From: HXMU1420-2 sp017643305
Lineage (GTDB): Bacteria > Pseudomonadota > Alphaproteobacteria > Rhodobacterales > Rhodobacteraceae
NCBI GenBank assembly: GCA_965217135.1
Contig: OZ244249.1
Location: 186,001 to 250,000, forward strand
Length of the DNA: 64,000 bases
Reading direction: 5' to 3'
Part shown: one piece after another, positions 8,919-16,649 of the stretch
How positions within the stretch are numbered: the stretch's first letter is position 1
How the letters are laid out: every line of letters starts with the position of its first letter
Notes under the pieces: model-generated
The model's input: the letters and a program-made list of their open reading frames with translations, nothing else
Told to the model about the DNA's origin: nothing
Databases searched by the model: none
Position numbers and translations under genes: made by a program

Positions 8919-10430
8919 TCAGTCCCCGTCGGCGATGCCCTGTGCCCGTGCCCGGGCACGGCGGGCCCGGTAGCTGGGCAGAACCACCAGCAGCGCCGCA
9001 ATCACCAGCAAGCCCAACGTCATGGGACGTTCCCAGATGAACGCGATCCCGTCGTAAAGCTGCATGGACCGTGCAAAGTTATCTTCCATCATGCCGCCAA
9101 GGATGAACCCGATCAAAAGCGGGGCGAGCGGATAGTCGGCGAATTTCAGCGCTGTTGCGCAAACTCCGAAGCCAACGAGGATCATCAGTTCGGTGGCATT
9201 GTTCTGGCCGATATAGGCACCCATCAGGGTAAAGAACAAAATGAACGGGATCAGGTAGTTTCTGGGAACTGCCAGAACCTTGGCGATATACGGGATCAAT
9301 GGCAGGTTCAGGATCAGCAGAACGAGGTTACCTATGAACATCGACATGATCACCGCCCAGAAGATTTGCGGGTCATCCACCATCAGACGCGGTCCCGGTG
9401 TGACGTTCAGCGCGATCAGCGCGCCCAGCAAGATTGCGGTGGTGCCCGATCCTGGAATACCAAGGGTCAGCAGGGGCACGAAAGATCCGGTACAGGCCGC
9501 ATTGTTGGCGGTTTCCGGTGCGGCCAGTCCCTTGATGGAGCCTTTGCCGAATTCGTCCTGTTCGTGTTTGGGCGCGATGTTGCGTTCCACCGCGTAGCCG
9601 AGAAAGCTGGCAATCGTTGCGCCTGCGCCCGGCAGGACGCCAATGAAAAAGCCCTGAAGTGATTGCCGCCCGATCACAGGGGCAATCGCCTTGGCTTCTT
9701 TCCGGTTGATGCGTAGATCCTTGATTTCTCCTTCGTCGCCCTGCAGGTTCTTGGGCTTCAGCACAAGAAACAGTGCTTCGGGCAGGGCGAACATCGCCAT
9801 CGCCAGCGTGATGAAGCCAAAGCCGGATTGAAGATCCATGATCCCCATGGTGAATCGTGGCAGGTTGAAAAGCGCGCCTTCGCCAACAGTTGCCATGATA
9901 AGCCCGAGGATTGTCATCACCATCGCCTTGGCTACCTGGCCGGTTCCGGCAAAGGCCGCGATGGCCGAGAGGCCCACAACCATCAGTGCGAAGTATTCGG
10001 CCGAATGAAAAAGCAAGGCCACCGATGACAGCATCGGGGCAAAGACCATCAACAAAAGGGCGCCGATCGTACCACCTGCAAAGCTGGCAATGGCGGCGAT
10101 GGTCAGCGCTTTGCCCGCCTTGCCTTGCCGGGCCATCGGGTAGCCATCAAAGCTGGACGCGACCGTACCTGCGACGCCGGGGGCATTCAGCAGGATGGAG
10201 GACGTCGAACCACCAAAGATCGCGCCGTAATAGACCCCGGCCAGCAGGATCAGTGCGGCAGATGGATCACCCATGGAAATCGCAACTGGGATCATGATCG
10301 CGATGATCGACATCGGTCCGAGGCCAGGCAGCATGCCGATGAACGTACCAATCAGACAGCCGCCTATCACCATCAGGAGGTTCTGAAATGACAGCGCCGT
10401 TTCCAGACCAAGCAGAAGTCCTTCAACCAT
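8919..10430 (-). CDS. tctA: Tripartite tricarboxylate transporter large permease (TctA)
   Basis: 503 residues from the ATG at 10430, which follows GGAGGCTGAC and lies one base after the tctB stop. About 12 hydrophobic segments; typical TctA sequences include GTFIGMLPGLGPMSIIAIMIP, GVYYGAIFGGSTSSIL and LPGAGATIASFLGYAVE. Inner-membrane channel subunit driven by ion gradient, using the binding protein TctC. Last gene of the tctCBA operon. Confidence 0.95.
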   Translation of the reverse strand: MVEGLLLGLETALSFQNLLMVIGGCLIGTFIGMLPGLGPMSIIAIMIPVAISMGDPSAALILLAGVYYGAIFGGSTSSILLNAPGVAGTVASSFDGYPMARQGKAGKALTIAAIASFAGGTIGALLLMVFAPMLSSVALLFHSAEYFALMVVGLSAIAAFAGTGQVAKAMVMTILGLIMATVGEGALFNLPRFTMGIMDLQSGFGFITLAMAMFALPEALFLVLKPKNLQGDEGEIKDLRINRKEAKAIAPVIGRQSLQGFFIGVLPGAGATIASFLGYAVERNIAPKHEQDEFGKGSIKGLAAPETANNAACTGSFVPLLTLGIPGSGTTAILLGALIALNVTPGPRLMVDDPQIFWAVIMSMFIGNLVLLILNLPLIPYIAKVLAVPRNYLIPFILFFTLMGAYIGQNNATELMILVGFGVCATALKFADYPLAPLLIGFILGGMMEDNFARSMQLYDGIAFIWERPMTLGLLVIAALLVVLPSYRARRARARAQGIADGD

Positions 10431-10431
10431 G

Positions 10432-10914
10432 TCAGCCTCCGATGAAACCGGGCAGTGGGCGCATGTAGATCCCCAAGATCTGCTGGACCAGATACCAGAC
10501 AATCCCGGTGGCCAGTGTCGCGATCAGGATCATCAAAGGCCATTTTCGTTCCCCAAGAATGGCCGACCCAAGAATGAGAAACAGGGACGTTGAGAGCAGA
10601 AAACCCAGCGGCCGGAGGCACAGCGCATAGGCCACCATCAAAGCCAGCAGCAAAACGGCCTGACCGAGATGGTAATCGCCGAGGCGTCGATAATCGATCT
10701 CGGCTTCCTTGATTTCGCTTTTTTCAAGACCCAGCAGGATGATTATGCAGGCCACGATCCCGAGAACAGAAAGAACCTTGGGAAAGGTGCTGGGCCAGAT
10801 TGGATTGCGTTTCATGAATGGGGCAAGGCTGCCATCCATGGTGAACCACGCGGTGTAACCATAGACCAGACAGATCCCCAGCAGGATCAACGCTATCCAG
10901 CGGTCCAGTGCCAT
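10432..10914 (-). CDS. tctB: Tripartite tricarboxylate transporter small permease (TctB)
   Basis: 160 residues with four predicted membrane helices (for example LILLGICLVYGYTAWF near the N-terminus). Poor sequence conservation is normal for TctB; size, hydropathy and position between tctC and tctA identify it. Confidence 0.88.
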   Translation of the reverse strand: MALDRWIALILLGICLVYGYTAWFTMDGSLAPFMKRNPIWPSTFPKVLSVLGIVACIIILLGLEKSEIKEAEIDYRRLGDYHLGQAVLLLALMVAYALCLRPLGFLLSTSLFLILGSAILGERKWPLMILIATLATGIVWYLVQQILGIYMRPLPGFIGG

Positions 10915-10968
10915 GTTTGCCCCTCCCGGAAAAGGTGGCAGGGCATGTTCGCCCTGCCACAGAAGTGC

Positions 10969-11952
10969 TTAGAGAAAGCCGAGCTTCTTCATCAGATCGC
11001 CGATCACTTGTTCCTGGTTTTGAAGGAAGGTTTTGAAGTCATCGCCGGAATTGTGGATGTTCACCCAACCATTGCGGGCGCGAACTTCTTCCCATTCCGG
11101 GGTGTCGTACATCTTTGTGATCGCATCTTGGTACATGGCTAGCTTGTCGGCCGGAAGGCCCGGTGCGGCGAAGAACCCGCGCCAGTTGACGAAGGTGGTG
11201 TCGATGCCTTGCTCCATCATCGTCATCGCATCTGGTGCCGCGGCAACGCGCTCTGAAGACGTCACACCGATGATCTTGACCTCACCTGCGTTTGCCAGAT
11301 CGACGGCTTCGGAAAACCCCGTCGAAAGTGCGGCGATCTCACCCGACAGCAGCGCGGCCATGGCTTTGCCGCCCGCGTCGTAGGGGATGTATTTCACGCC
11401 CAGCGCGTCCTTGCCCGCAGCTTCCATCACCATCGCGGCAACGAGGTGGTCCATACCGCCTGGAACTGAACCGCCACCGATGGCAGTGGCGCGCGGATCC
11501 GCTTCATAAGCTGCCAGCAAATCAGCCATGGAATTAATCGGGCTGTCCTTGTTTACGACCATGGCGGCATAGTCACCGATGGTGCCGGAGACCAGCGTCA
11601 GATCCCGGAAATTATGGGGGAAGACGCCTGTCAGAGACCGGATCACGATGGGCGTAGAATTGACCATCAGCGTGCCATGGTTGCTGTCGGCGTTTTCAAT
11701 CAGGTAACCGATGGCCTTGCCGCCGCCGCCACCGGACATGTTTTCATAGGATGCAGACCCAATCAGCCCGGCTTTTGTCAGCGCTTCGCCAGTGCCGCGC
11801 GCGGTGCCGTCCCAGCCCCCGCCTGCCCCGCCGGGGATCAGGAAATGAATGCTTTCGAGTACCTGGTGCCCACCGGCCATTGCGGACCCGGAAAGGCCAA
11901 GCGCGGCCACAGCCGCAATCAGGGCCCGACGGCCCAATTTCAATGTCGTCAT
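10969..11952 (-). CDS. tctC: Tripartite tricarboxylate transporter periplasmic binding protein (TctC)
   Basis: 327 residues from the ATG at 11952, which has GGAGGATATC before it. Signal peptide RRALIAAVAALGLSG ending SAMA. Mature TctC fold with the conserved PGGAGGGWDGTARGTG ligand loop. Delivers a carboxylate to TctAB in the periplasm. First gene of the operon and divergent from the response regulator, which probably controls it. The ligand is unknown; citrate or another tricarboxylate is the family precedent, but many TctC proteins bind other acids. Confidence 0.93.
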   Translation of the reverse strand: MTTLKLGRRALIAAVAALGLSGSAMAGGHQVLESIHFLIPGGAGGGWDGTARGTGEALTKAGLIGSASYENMSGGGGGKAIGYLIENADSNHGTLMVNSTPIVIRSLTGVFPHNFRDLTLVSGTIGDYAAMVVNKDSPINSMADLLAAYEADPRATAIGGGSVPGGMDHLVAAMVMEAAGKDALGVKYIPYDAGGKAMAALLSGEIAALSTGFSEAVDLANAGEVKIIGVTSSERVAAAPDAMTMMEQGIDTTFVNWRGFFAAPGLPADKLAMYQDAITKMYDTPEWEEVRARNGWVNIHNSGDDFKTFLQNQEQVIGDLMKKLGFL

Positions 11953-12017
11953 GATATCCTCCCATTTGACAACTGTCCGCACGGCGGCTCAGCTACTGGG
12001 ATAAGAACACAACAACC

Positions 12018-12033
12018 TGACACCTACCTGTCA
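12018..12033. promoter_or_regulatory. Inverted repeat TGACA-N6-TGTCA in tct/regulator divergent gap
   Basis: The 105-bp gap between tctC and the response regulator contains TGACA CCTACC TGTCA, 25 bp upstream of the regulator start. A plausible response-regulator site by position only. Confidence 0.35.
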
Positions 12034-12057
12034 CAGAACGACAGATGACGCGACCCG

Positions 12058-12726
12058 ATGAAATTTTTACTTGTCGAGGATAACCATGACCTGGCCGACG
12101 CGATCTCCTCGCGCATGCGGCTGGATGGTCATGTCGTTGATCATGCTGGAAATTTGGACGAAGCAACAGCGTTTTCCGAGGTTGGTGATTATGATCTGAT
12201 CCTACTGGACATCATGCTGCCAGATGGCGATGGGCGCACGTTCCTGAAGGAACACCGCGCCAGTGATCTGGACACTCCCGTCATTGTTCTGACCGCTCGC
12301 AGCCAGGTGTCCGACCGAATCGGGTCGCTTGATCTGGGGGCAGATGACTATGTCACCAAACCTTTCGACCATGCAGAGCTGGAGGCGCGGTGCCGGGCCG
12401 TTCTGCGGCGTAAATCCGGGAAATCTCAAACCAAGGTCACGCTGGGAGGTATCGTGTTTGACCCGGTGGCCGGGCACCTGACCGTGAGTGGTGAAATGGT
12501 CACGCTGCGAAACCGGGAACTGCGCCTGCTGGAGCTGTTTCTCAGCGCGCCGGGGCAGATCTTTTCCAAGCAGAAGCTGGTCGACCGCCTGTTTTCCTAT
12601 GATGACGACGTGTCAGAAAACGCGGTGGAGGTCTATGTTGCCCGGTTGCGCAAGCATCTGGATAATTCCGATCTGGAAATCACCACCTTGCGCGGGCTGG
12701 GTTACCGGTTGGACCATGACAGCTAG
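12058..12726 (+). CDS. OmpR-family response regulator (TctD-like)
   Basis: 222 residues. Receiver domain with phospho-acceptor Asp51 (LILLDIMLPDGDG) and conserved Lys101 (DDYVTKPF). C-terminal winged helix (LRNRELRLLELFLS, NAVEVYVARLRKHL). Overlaps the kinase start by 11 bases. Sits opposite tctCBA, the arrangement of the Salmonella tctDE system, so it likely activates the transporter operon. Confidence 0.92.
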   Translation: MKFLLVEDNHDLADAISSRMRLDGHVVDHAGNLDEATAFSEVGDYDLILLDIMLPDGDGRTFLKEHRASDLDTPVIVLTARSQVSDRIGSLDLGADDYVTKPFDHAELEARCRAVLRRKSGKSQTKVTLGGIVFDPVAGHLTVSGEMVTLRNRELRLLELFLSAPGQIFSKQKLVDRLFSYDDDVSENAVEVYVARLRKHLDNSDLEITTLRGLGYRLDHDS

Positions 12727-14083
12727 GCCGCCAGTTTCAGGATCGCTGCGCAACAGGCTTGTGCTGACGCTGATCGGCGGCGCTGCGGTTCTGACAGTGT
12801 TGTTGTTTTTTACCGTGCGCAACTACGCCACCCAGATCGCGCAGCAGGGGCAGGACAACATACTTGGCGCATCCGCAGCAGCGATACTGGATTCAGCTTC
12901 GATCCGGGATGGGCAGATCGATGTTGATATTCCCTATTCTGCGTTTTCCATGCTGGCCACGCCATCCGATGACCGCGTTTTTTACGCGATTTATCAGGAT
13001 GATGTTTTTCTGTCCGGATACAAAGCGCTGGCGCCCGAGCGCGGAGCGTCTGACCGGGGCGGTGTGTACAAGACCGCGACGTTTGAGGGTATGGAGGTGC
13101 GGTTGGTCACGGTCAGCCGTACCCTGATCGGGGCCGAACAGCGCCGGCAATTGCACGTTGTGCTTGCTCAGACGCAGGATGCGTTGTCAGAAACGCTGGA
13201 CCAGATTTCCCGCAACGCAGCGCTGCTGGGGGTTGGGTTTTTCTCACTCGCGGTCCTGCTGTCGGTCTGGGCCACATCAACGACGATTGGTCCACTGAAA
13301 CGGTTGGCAGATTCTGTCACCCGACGCGGTCCACAGGATCTGAGCCCGTTCGCAAAACCCGTGCCGTTGGAAATGGTGCCGCTTGTGTCTTCGTTGAATT
13401 CCCTAATGGGACGGCTGGACCAGTCGCTGGGGCAGTCGGAGGATTTCATCGCCGAAGCCGCGCACCGGGTGCGGACACCGCTAGCGACGGTCCGGTCTTA
13501 TGCGGAGGCCACGCTGCAGCGGGTTGACCGTGAGGAAAACCGGAACGCTGTCCGGTCCATGATCCGGGCAATCGACGAAAGCTCCCGCGCCGCCAGCCAA
13601 TTGCTGGATCATGCGATGATCACCTTTCGCGCCGATCACCTGGACCGGCAGACTATCGACCTCGGGGAGCTTGTTGGCGAACTGGTCACCCGGCTGACCC
13701 CGCTCGCTGAAATGAAGGATCTGGAGCTGAACGTACGGGCGGAGAAAGGTGTTGTCTGTTCTGGTGATCCCATTCTGATCCAGAATGCCGTGCGCAACCT
13801 GATCGACAATGCGTTGAAGTATTCCCCCAGCGAAAGCAGCGTGGACATCGTGGTTGCCGCAGAGCCACGACCGCACGTTTGCATCAGCGACCAAGGCCCT
13901 GGCTTCCCCCCGGACGAAGTGGGCAAACTGGCCGCCCGCTTTGCCCGTGGCCGTAATGCCGAAGGCACAATCGGGTCGGGACTGGGCCTGACGATTGCTG
14001 AGGATGTGGCCACGGCCCATGGCGGGGAACTGACCTTGAGCAACCTAGCCGGAGGCGGTGCATGCGTAACTTTGTCCTTCTGA
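12716..14083 (+). CDS. Sensor histidine kinase (TctE-like)
   Basis: 455 residues from the ATG at 12716; the open frame extends further left only because it overlaps the regulator. Transmembrane helix about 15-33, a periplasmic sensor region, a second helix (LLGVGFFSLAVLLSVWA), then the H-box AEAAHRVRTPLATVRSYAEA with the phospho-His, N-box NAVRNLIDNALKYSP, G1 DQGPGFPPDE and G2 GSGLGLTIAEDVA. Coupled to the regulator upstream and overlapping the binding protein downstream by 22 bases. Confidence 0.93.
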   Translation: MTARPPVSGSLRNRLVLTLIGGAAVLTVLLFFTVRNYATQIAQQGQDNILGASAAAILDSASIRDGQIDVDIPYSAFSMLATPSDDRVFYAIYQDDVFLSGYKALAPERGASDRGGVYKTATFEGMEVRLVTVSRTLIGAEQRRQLHVVLAQTQDALSETLDQISRNAALLGVGFFSLAVLLSVWATSTTIGPLKRLADSVTRRGPQDLSPFAKPVPLEMVPLVSSLNSLMGRLDQSLGQSEDFIAEAAHRVRTPLATVRSYAEATLQRVDREENRNAVRSMIRAIDESSRAASQLLDHAMITFRADHLDRQTIDLGELVGELVTRLTPLAEMKDLELNVRAEKGVVCSGDPILIQNAVRNLIDNALKYSPSESSVDIVVAAEPRPHVCISDQGPGFPPDEVGKLAARFARGRNAEGTIGSGLGLTIAEDVATAHGGELTLSNLAGGGACVTLSF

Positions 14084-15069
14084 TCCTGGCTCTGCTGCCC
14101 CTGACTGGCTTGGCGCAGCCGTGGGAGGACCAGCGCGTTTTCAACCCGTCGGGAACCGAAGGGCCGGTTCGTATCCTGTCCAGCACCGACACCACGATCT
14201 TTGCGCCCGTTCTGGACCAGTTCCTGTCCCGGAACCCAACGGTTGTGATAGAATACTTGGTTACTGGAACGGCGGATATCGACCGCCGGTTCCGGGCCGA
14301 TCCGAGGGCATTCGATGTCGTGATCTCCAGTGCCATGGACCTGCAGCTCAAGCTGGCCAATGACGGGTTGGCACGGCAGCTGCGCAATGTTTCGCACCCG
14401 GATTGGGCACAATGGCGGCAGAGCCTGTTTGCTTTCACATCCGAACCCGCAACGATCGTGATCAACCGTCAGGCCTTTGCCGGTCACCCGATCCCAAAAT
14501 CGCGCCAAGACCTGATCCAGGCCCTGCGCGCCCGCCCTGAAACGTTCCAAGGCCGGGTGGGGACCTATGATGTACGCCAATCCGGTCTCGGGTACCTGTT
14601 TGCCACCCAGGACGCGCGTGCATCGGAAACCTATTGGCGCCTGATGGAGGTGATGGGCAGTCTCGACATGCGGCTCTATTGCTGCTCGGGCGACATGATC
14701 GATGACCTCGCCGATGGGACCATCGCGGTAGCCTACAACGTACTGGGCAGCTATGCGGAAGCCAGGGTTGAGGATAAGGACACGATCGAGATCATTCTAC
14801 CATCTGATTTTCCCACAACGATGATGCGCACTGCGCTGGTGTCAGCCAACGCACCGCAGCCTGATCTGGCCACGTCCTTTGTCCGCCACCTGATCACACA
14901 CCGCCCGCAGGCGGGAGAAGATGACTTTATGCTGCCTGCGCTCACACCGCATGACAACGGCCACGACCGCGCCGTGATCCCACTGGAGCCGGCCTTGCTG
15001 ACGTTTCTCGACGCCCTGAAACGTCGCAAGTTCCTGGCGGAGTGGGAGGATGCTGTGATCCAGCCGTAG
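14062..15069 (+). CDS. Periplasmic substrate-binding protein co-encoded with the two-component system
   Basis: 335 residues with a signal peptide (FVLLILALLPLTGLA|Q) and a type 2 periplasmic-binding fold of the ABC/iron type (RILSSTDTTIFAPVLDQF, FDVVISSAMDLQLKLANDG, GTIAVAYNVLGSYAEA). No ABC permease or ATPase is nearby. Its start lies inside the kinase gene, so it is made with the sensor. Such proteins can act as periplasmic co-sensors for TctE-type kinases; that role is inferred. Possible but less likely: an orphan transporter component. Confidence 0.82.
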   Translation: MRNFVLLILALLPLTGLAQPWEDQRVFNPSGTEGPVRILSSTDTTIFAPVLDQFLSRNPTVVIEYLVTGTADIDRRFRADPRAFDVVISSAMDLQLKLANDGLARQLRNVSHPDWAQWRQSLFAFTSEPATIVINRQAFAGHPIPKSRQDLIQALRARPETFQGRVGTYDVRQSGLGYLFATQDARASETYWRLMEVMGSLDMRLYCCSGDMIDDLADGTIAVAYNVLGSYAEARVEDKDTIEIILPSDFPTTMMRTALVSANAPQPDLATSFVRHLITHRPQAGEDDFMLPALTPHDNGHDRAVIPLEPALLTFLDALKRRKFLAEWEDAVIQP

Positions 15070-15100
15070 GGCAAAATACGGGCATATTGGAGGGTGAATT

Positions 15101-15120
15101 TGGTCGGAGTGAGAGGATTC
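15101..15120 (-). repeat. tRNA 3'-end-like fragment (candidate attachment site remnant)
   Basis: Twenty bases ending exactly at the left edge of IS copy 1. Read on the minus strand they give the last part of a T-arm, a CACTCCG acceptor strand and ACCA, i.e. a tRNA 3' end. The same 20 bases occur at 24187-24206 inside tRNA-Pro with 16 of 20 identities (the first 11 identical), in the same orientation. This is the geometry left by an element integrated at a tRNA 3' end, but no integrase gene is seen between the two sites. Alternative: the tail of a tRNA gene cut by the IS. Confidence 0.5.
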
Positions 15121-15207
15121 TGTAACCCGTCATGACCTTTGAGACAGACGGTGTTGTTTTGCTAAGCGAGTGTCTTTCGCTCATCGTAATCCTTGAAGGG
15201 ATACGAG

Positions 15208-15579
15208 ATGAGAACGAAGACAGGGCCGAATGGATCGGCTGACAAACACGTCAAAGAGATCAAGCGTAAGACGCGGCGGCAGTTTTCTGCCGAGGAGAAG
15301 ATCCGGATTGTTCTGGATGGCCTGCGTGGAGAGAGTTCAATTTCTGAGCTTTGCCGCCGTGAAGGGATAGCAGAGAGCCTGTATTACAATTGGTCGAAGG
15401 ACTTCATGGAGGCGGGTAAGAAGCGGCTGGCTGGTGATACGGCCCGTCAAGCGACGTCCAGCGAAGTCACCAGCTTGAAGCGCGAAGCCCGGGATCTGAA
15501 GGAAGTTGTGGCTGAGCAGACACTGGAACTGCGTCTTCTCAAAAAAAGCATGCTCGCGGATGGGGACGACCCGGAATGA
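15208..15579 (+). CDS. IS3-family transposase OrfA (copy 1)
   Basis: 123 residues from ATG 15208 (GAAGGG 10 bases upstream; an in-frame TTG at 15193 is also possible). Helix-turn-helix binding domain (SAEEKIRIVLDGLRGESSISELCRREGIAESLYYNWSK, shown in part at residues 20-60) and a C-terminal leucine-zipper coiled coil (LKREARDLKEVVAEQTLELRL). An A7 run at 15541-15547 is the likely slippage site for making OrfAB. Confidence 0.9.
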   Translation: MRTKTGPNGSADKHVKEIKRKTRRQFSAEEKIRIVLDGLRGESSISELCRREGIAESLYYNWSKDFMEAGKKRLAGDTARQATSSEVTSLKREARDLKEVVAEQTLELRLLKKSMLADGDDPE

Positions 15580-15580
15580 G

Positions 15581-16555
15581 TATCCTGCATCAGAGAAGCT
15601 GGAGATCATCAGCCTGGTCGAGGGGTCTCATCTGCCGGTCAAGCGCACCCTGGAGAAGCTGGGCGTATCGCGTCCGACTTTCTATCGATGGTATGATCGG
15701 TTTTTGCAGCTTGGCGAAGCTGGGCTTGCAGATCGCAAATCGCATCCGGGCCGCGTCTGGAACCGCATTCCGGATACGGTGCGCCAGGCCATGTTGGAGA
15801 TGGCATTGGCCAGACCGGAGCTGAGCCCGCGAGAACTTGCTGTGACCTTCACGGACGAACGTGGCTACTTCGTCTCTGAGGCCAGTGTCTACAGGCTTCT
15901 GCGCTCCCATGATCTGATCACCAGTCCAAACTTCATCGTCATGAAGGCGGCAGATGAGTTCCGGGACAAAACCACAGCACCAAATCAGCTTTGGCAGACC
16001 GACTTCACCTATCTCAAAGTGATCGGTTGGGGCTGGTTTTATCTTTCAACGGTCATGGATGATTACAGCCGTTACATCATCACCTGGAAGCTCTGCACCG
16101 GCATGGCCGCGTCTGATGTGCAGGACACGCTGAACCAGGCGCTCGAAGAAACAGGGCTTGATCAGGCAAACGTTGTTCATCGACCCCGCCTGCTGTCAGA
16201 TAATGGCCCCTGTTACATATCCGGTGATCTAGCGAAATATCTGGAAGACAAAGGCATGCCGCACACACGCGGCGCACCATATCACCCGCAAACCCAGGGC
16301 AAGATCGAGCGCTGGCATCAGACCCTTAAGAACCGCATCTTGCTGGAGAATTACTTCCTACCCGGCGATCTCGAAGCACATGTCGCCGCCTTCGTCGGCC
16401 ACTACAACCATCAGCGCTACCATGAGAGCTTGAAGAATCTGACGCCGGCCGACGTCTACACAGGTCGCGGCCACACAATACTGCTCGAACGCGAAAGAAC
16501 AAAAAGGAGGACCATGAAACTAAGGCGCTTGCAGCACGCCAAATCCGCTGCTTAA
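15581..16555 (+). pseudogene. IS3-family transposase OrfB (copy 1), start lost by 1-bp deletion
   Basis: Encodes the same rve/DDE integrase as copy 2 with its acidic residues (QTDFTYL, SDNGPC, GKIERWH), but the junction reads GAATGAGTATCC where copy 2 has GAATGAGGTATCC. The deletion removes the ATG from frame, and a -1 slip from orfA now runs into a stop at about 15824. The intact part of the frame would need a +1 slip. Probably not translated as a functional OrfAB. Confidence 0.85.
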
Positions 16556-16649
16556 CTGAAGCCAGATGAGCGATGAACTCTCAGAGTCAAACTGCCATCT
16601 GTCTCAAACTATCTGATGACGGACAGTCGACATAATGCAGTGTGCAGAC

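Larger units (their letters stand above)
15121..16625 (+). mobile_element. IS3-family insertion sequence, copy 1 (defective)
   Basis: 1505 bp, bounded by comparison with copy 2. Ends TGTAACC...GGACA with imperfect terminal inverted repeats that share GTCAT and TTTGAGACAGAYGG. Same orientation as copy 2 at 22450-23955. Lacks one G present in copy 2 at the orfA/orfB junction, which destroys the orfB start and frame. No 3-bp target duplication is apparent (left flank TTC, right flank GTC). Confidence 0.9.

Noticed and set aside
12488..12715. Longer N-terminus for the histidine kinase
   Set aside because: It overlaps the response regulator in another frame; the ATG at 12716 begins directly before the first membrane helix and fits the coupled layout.
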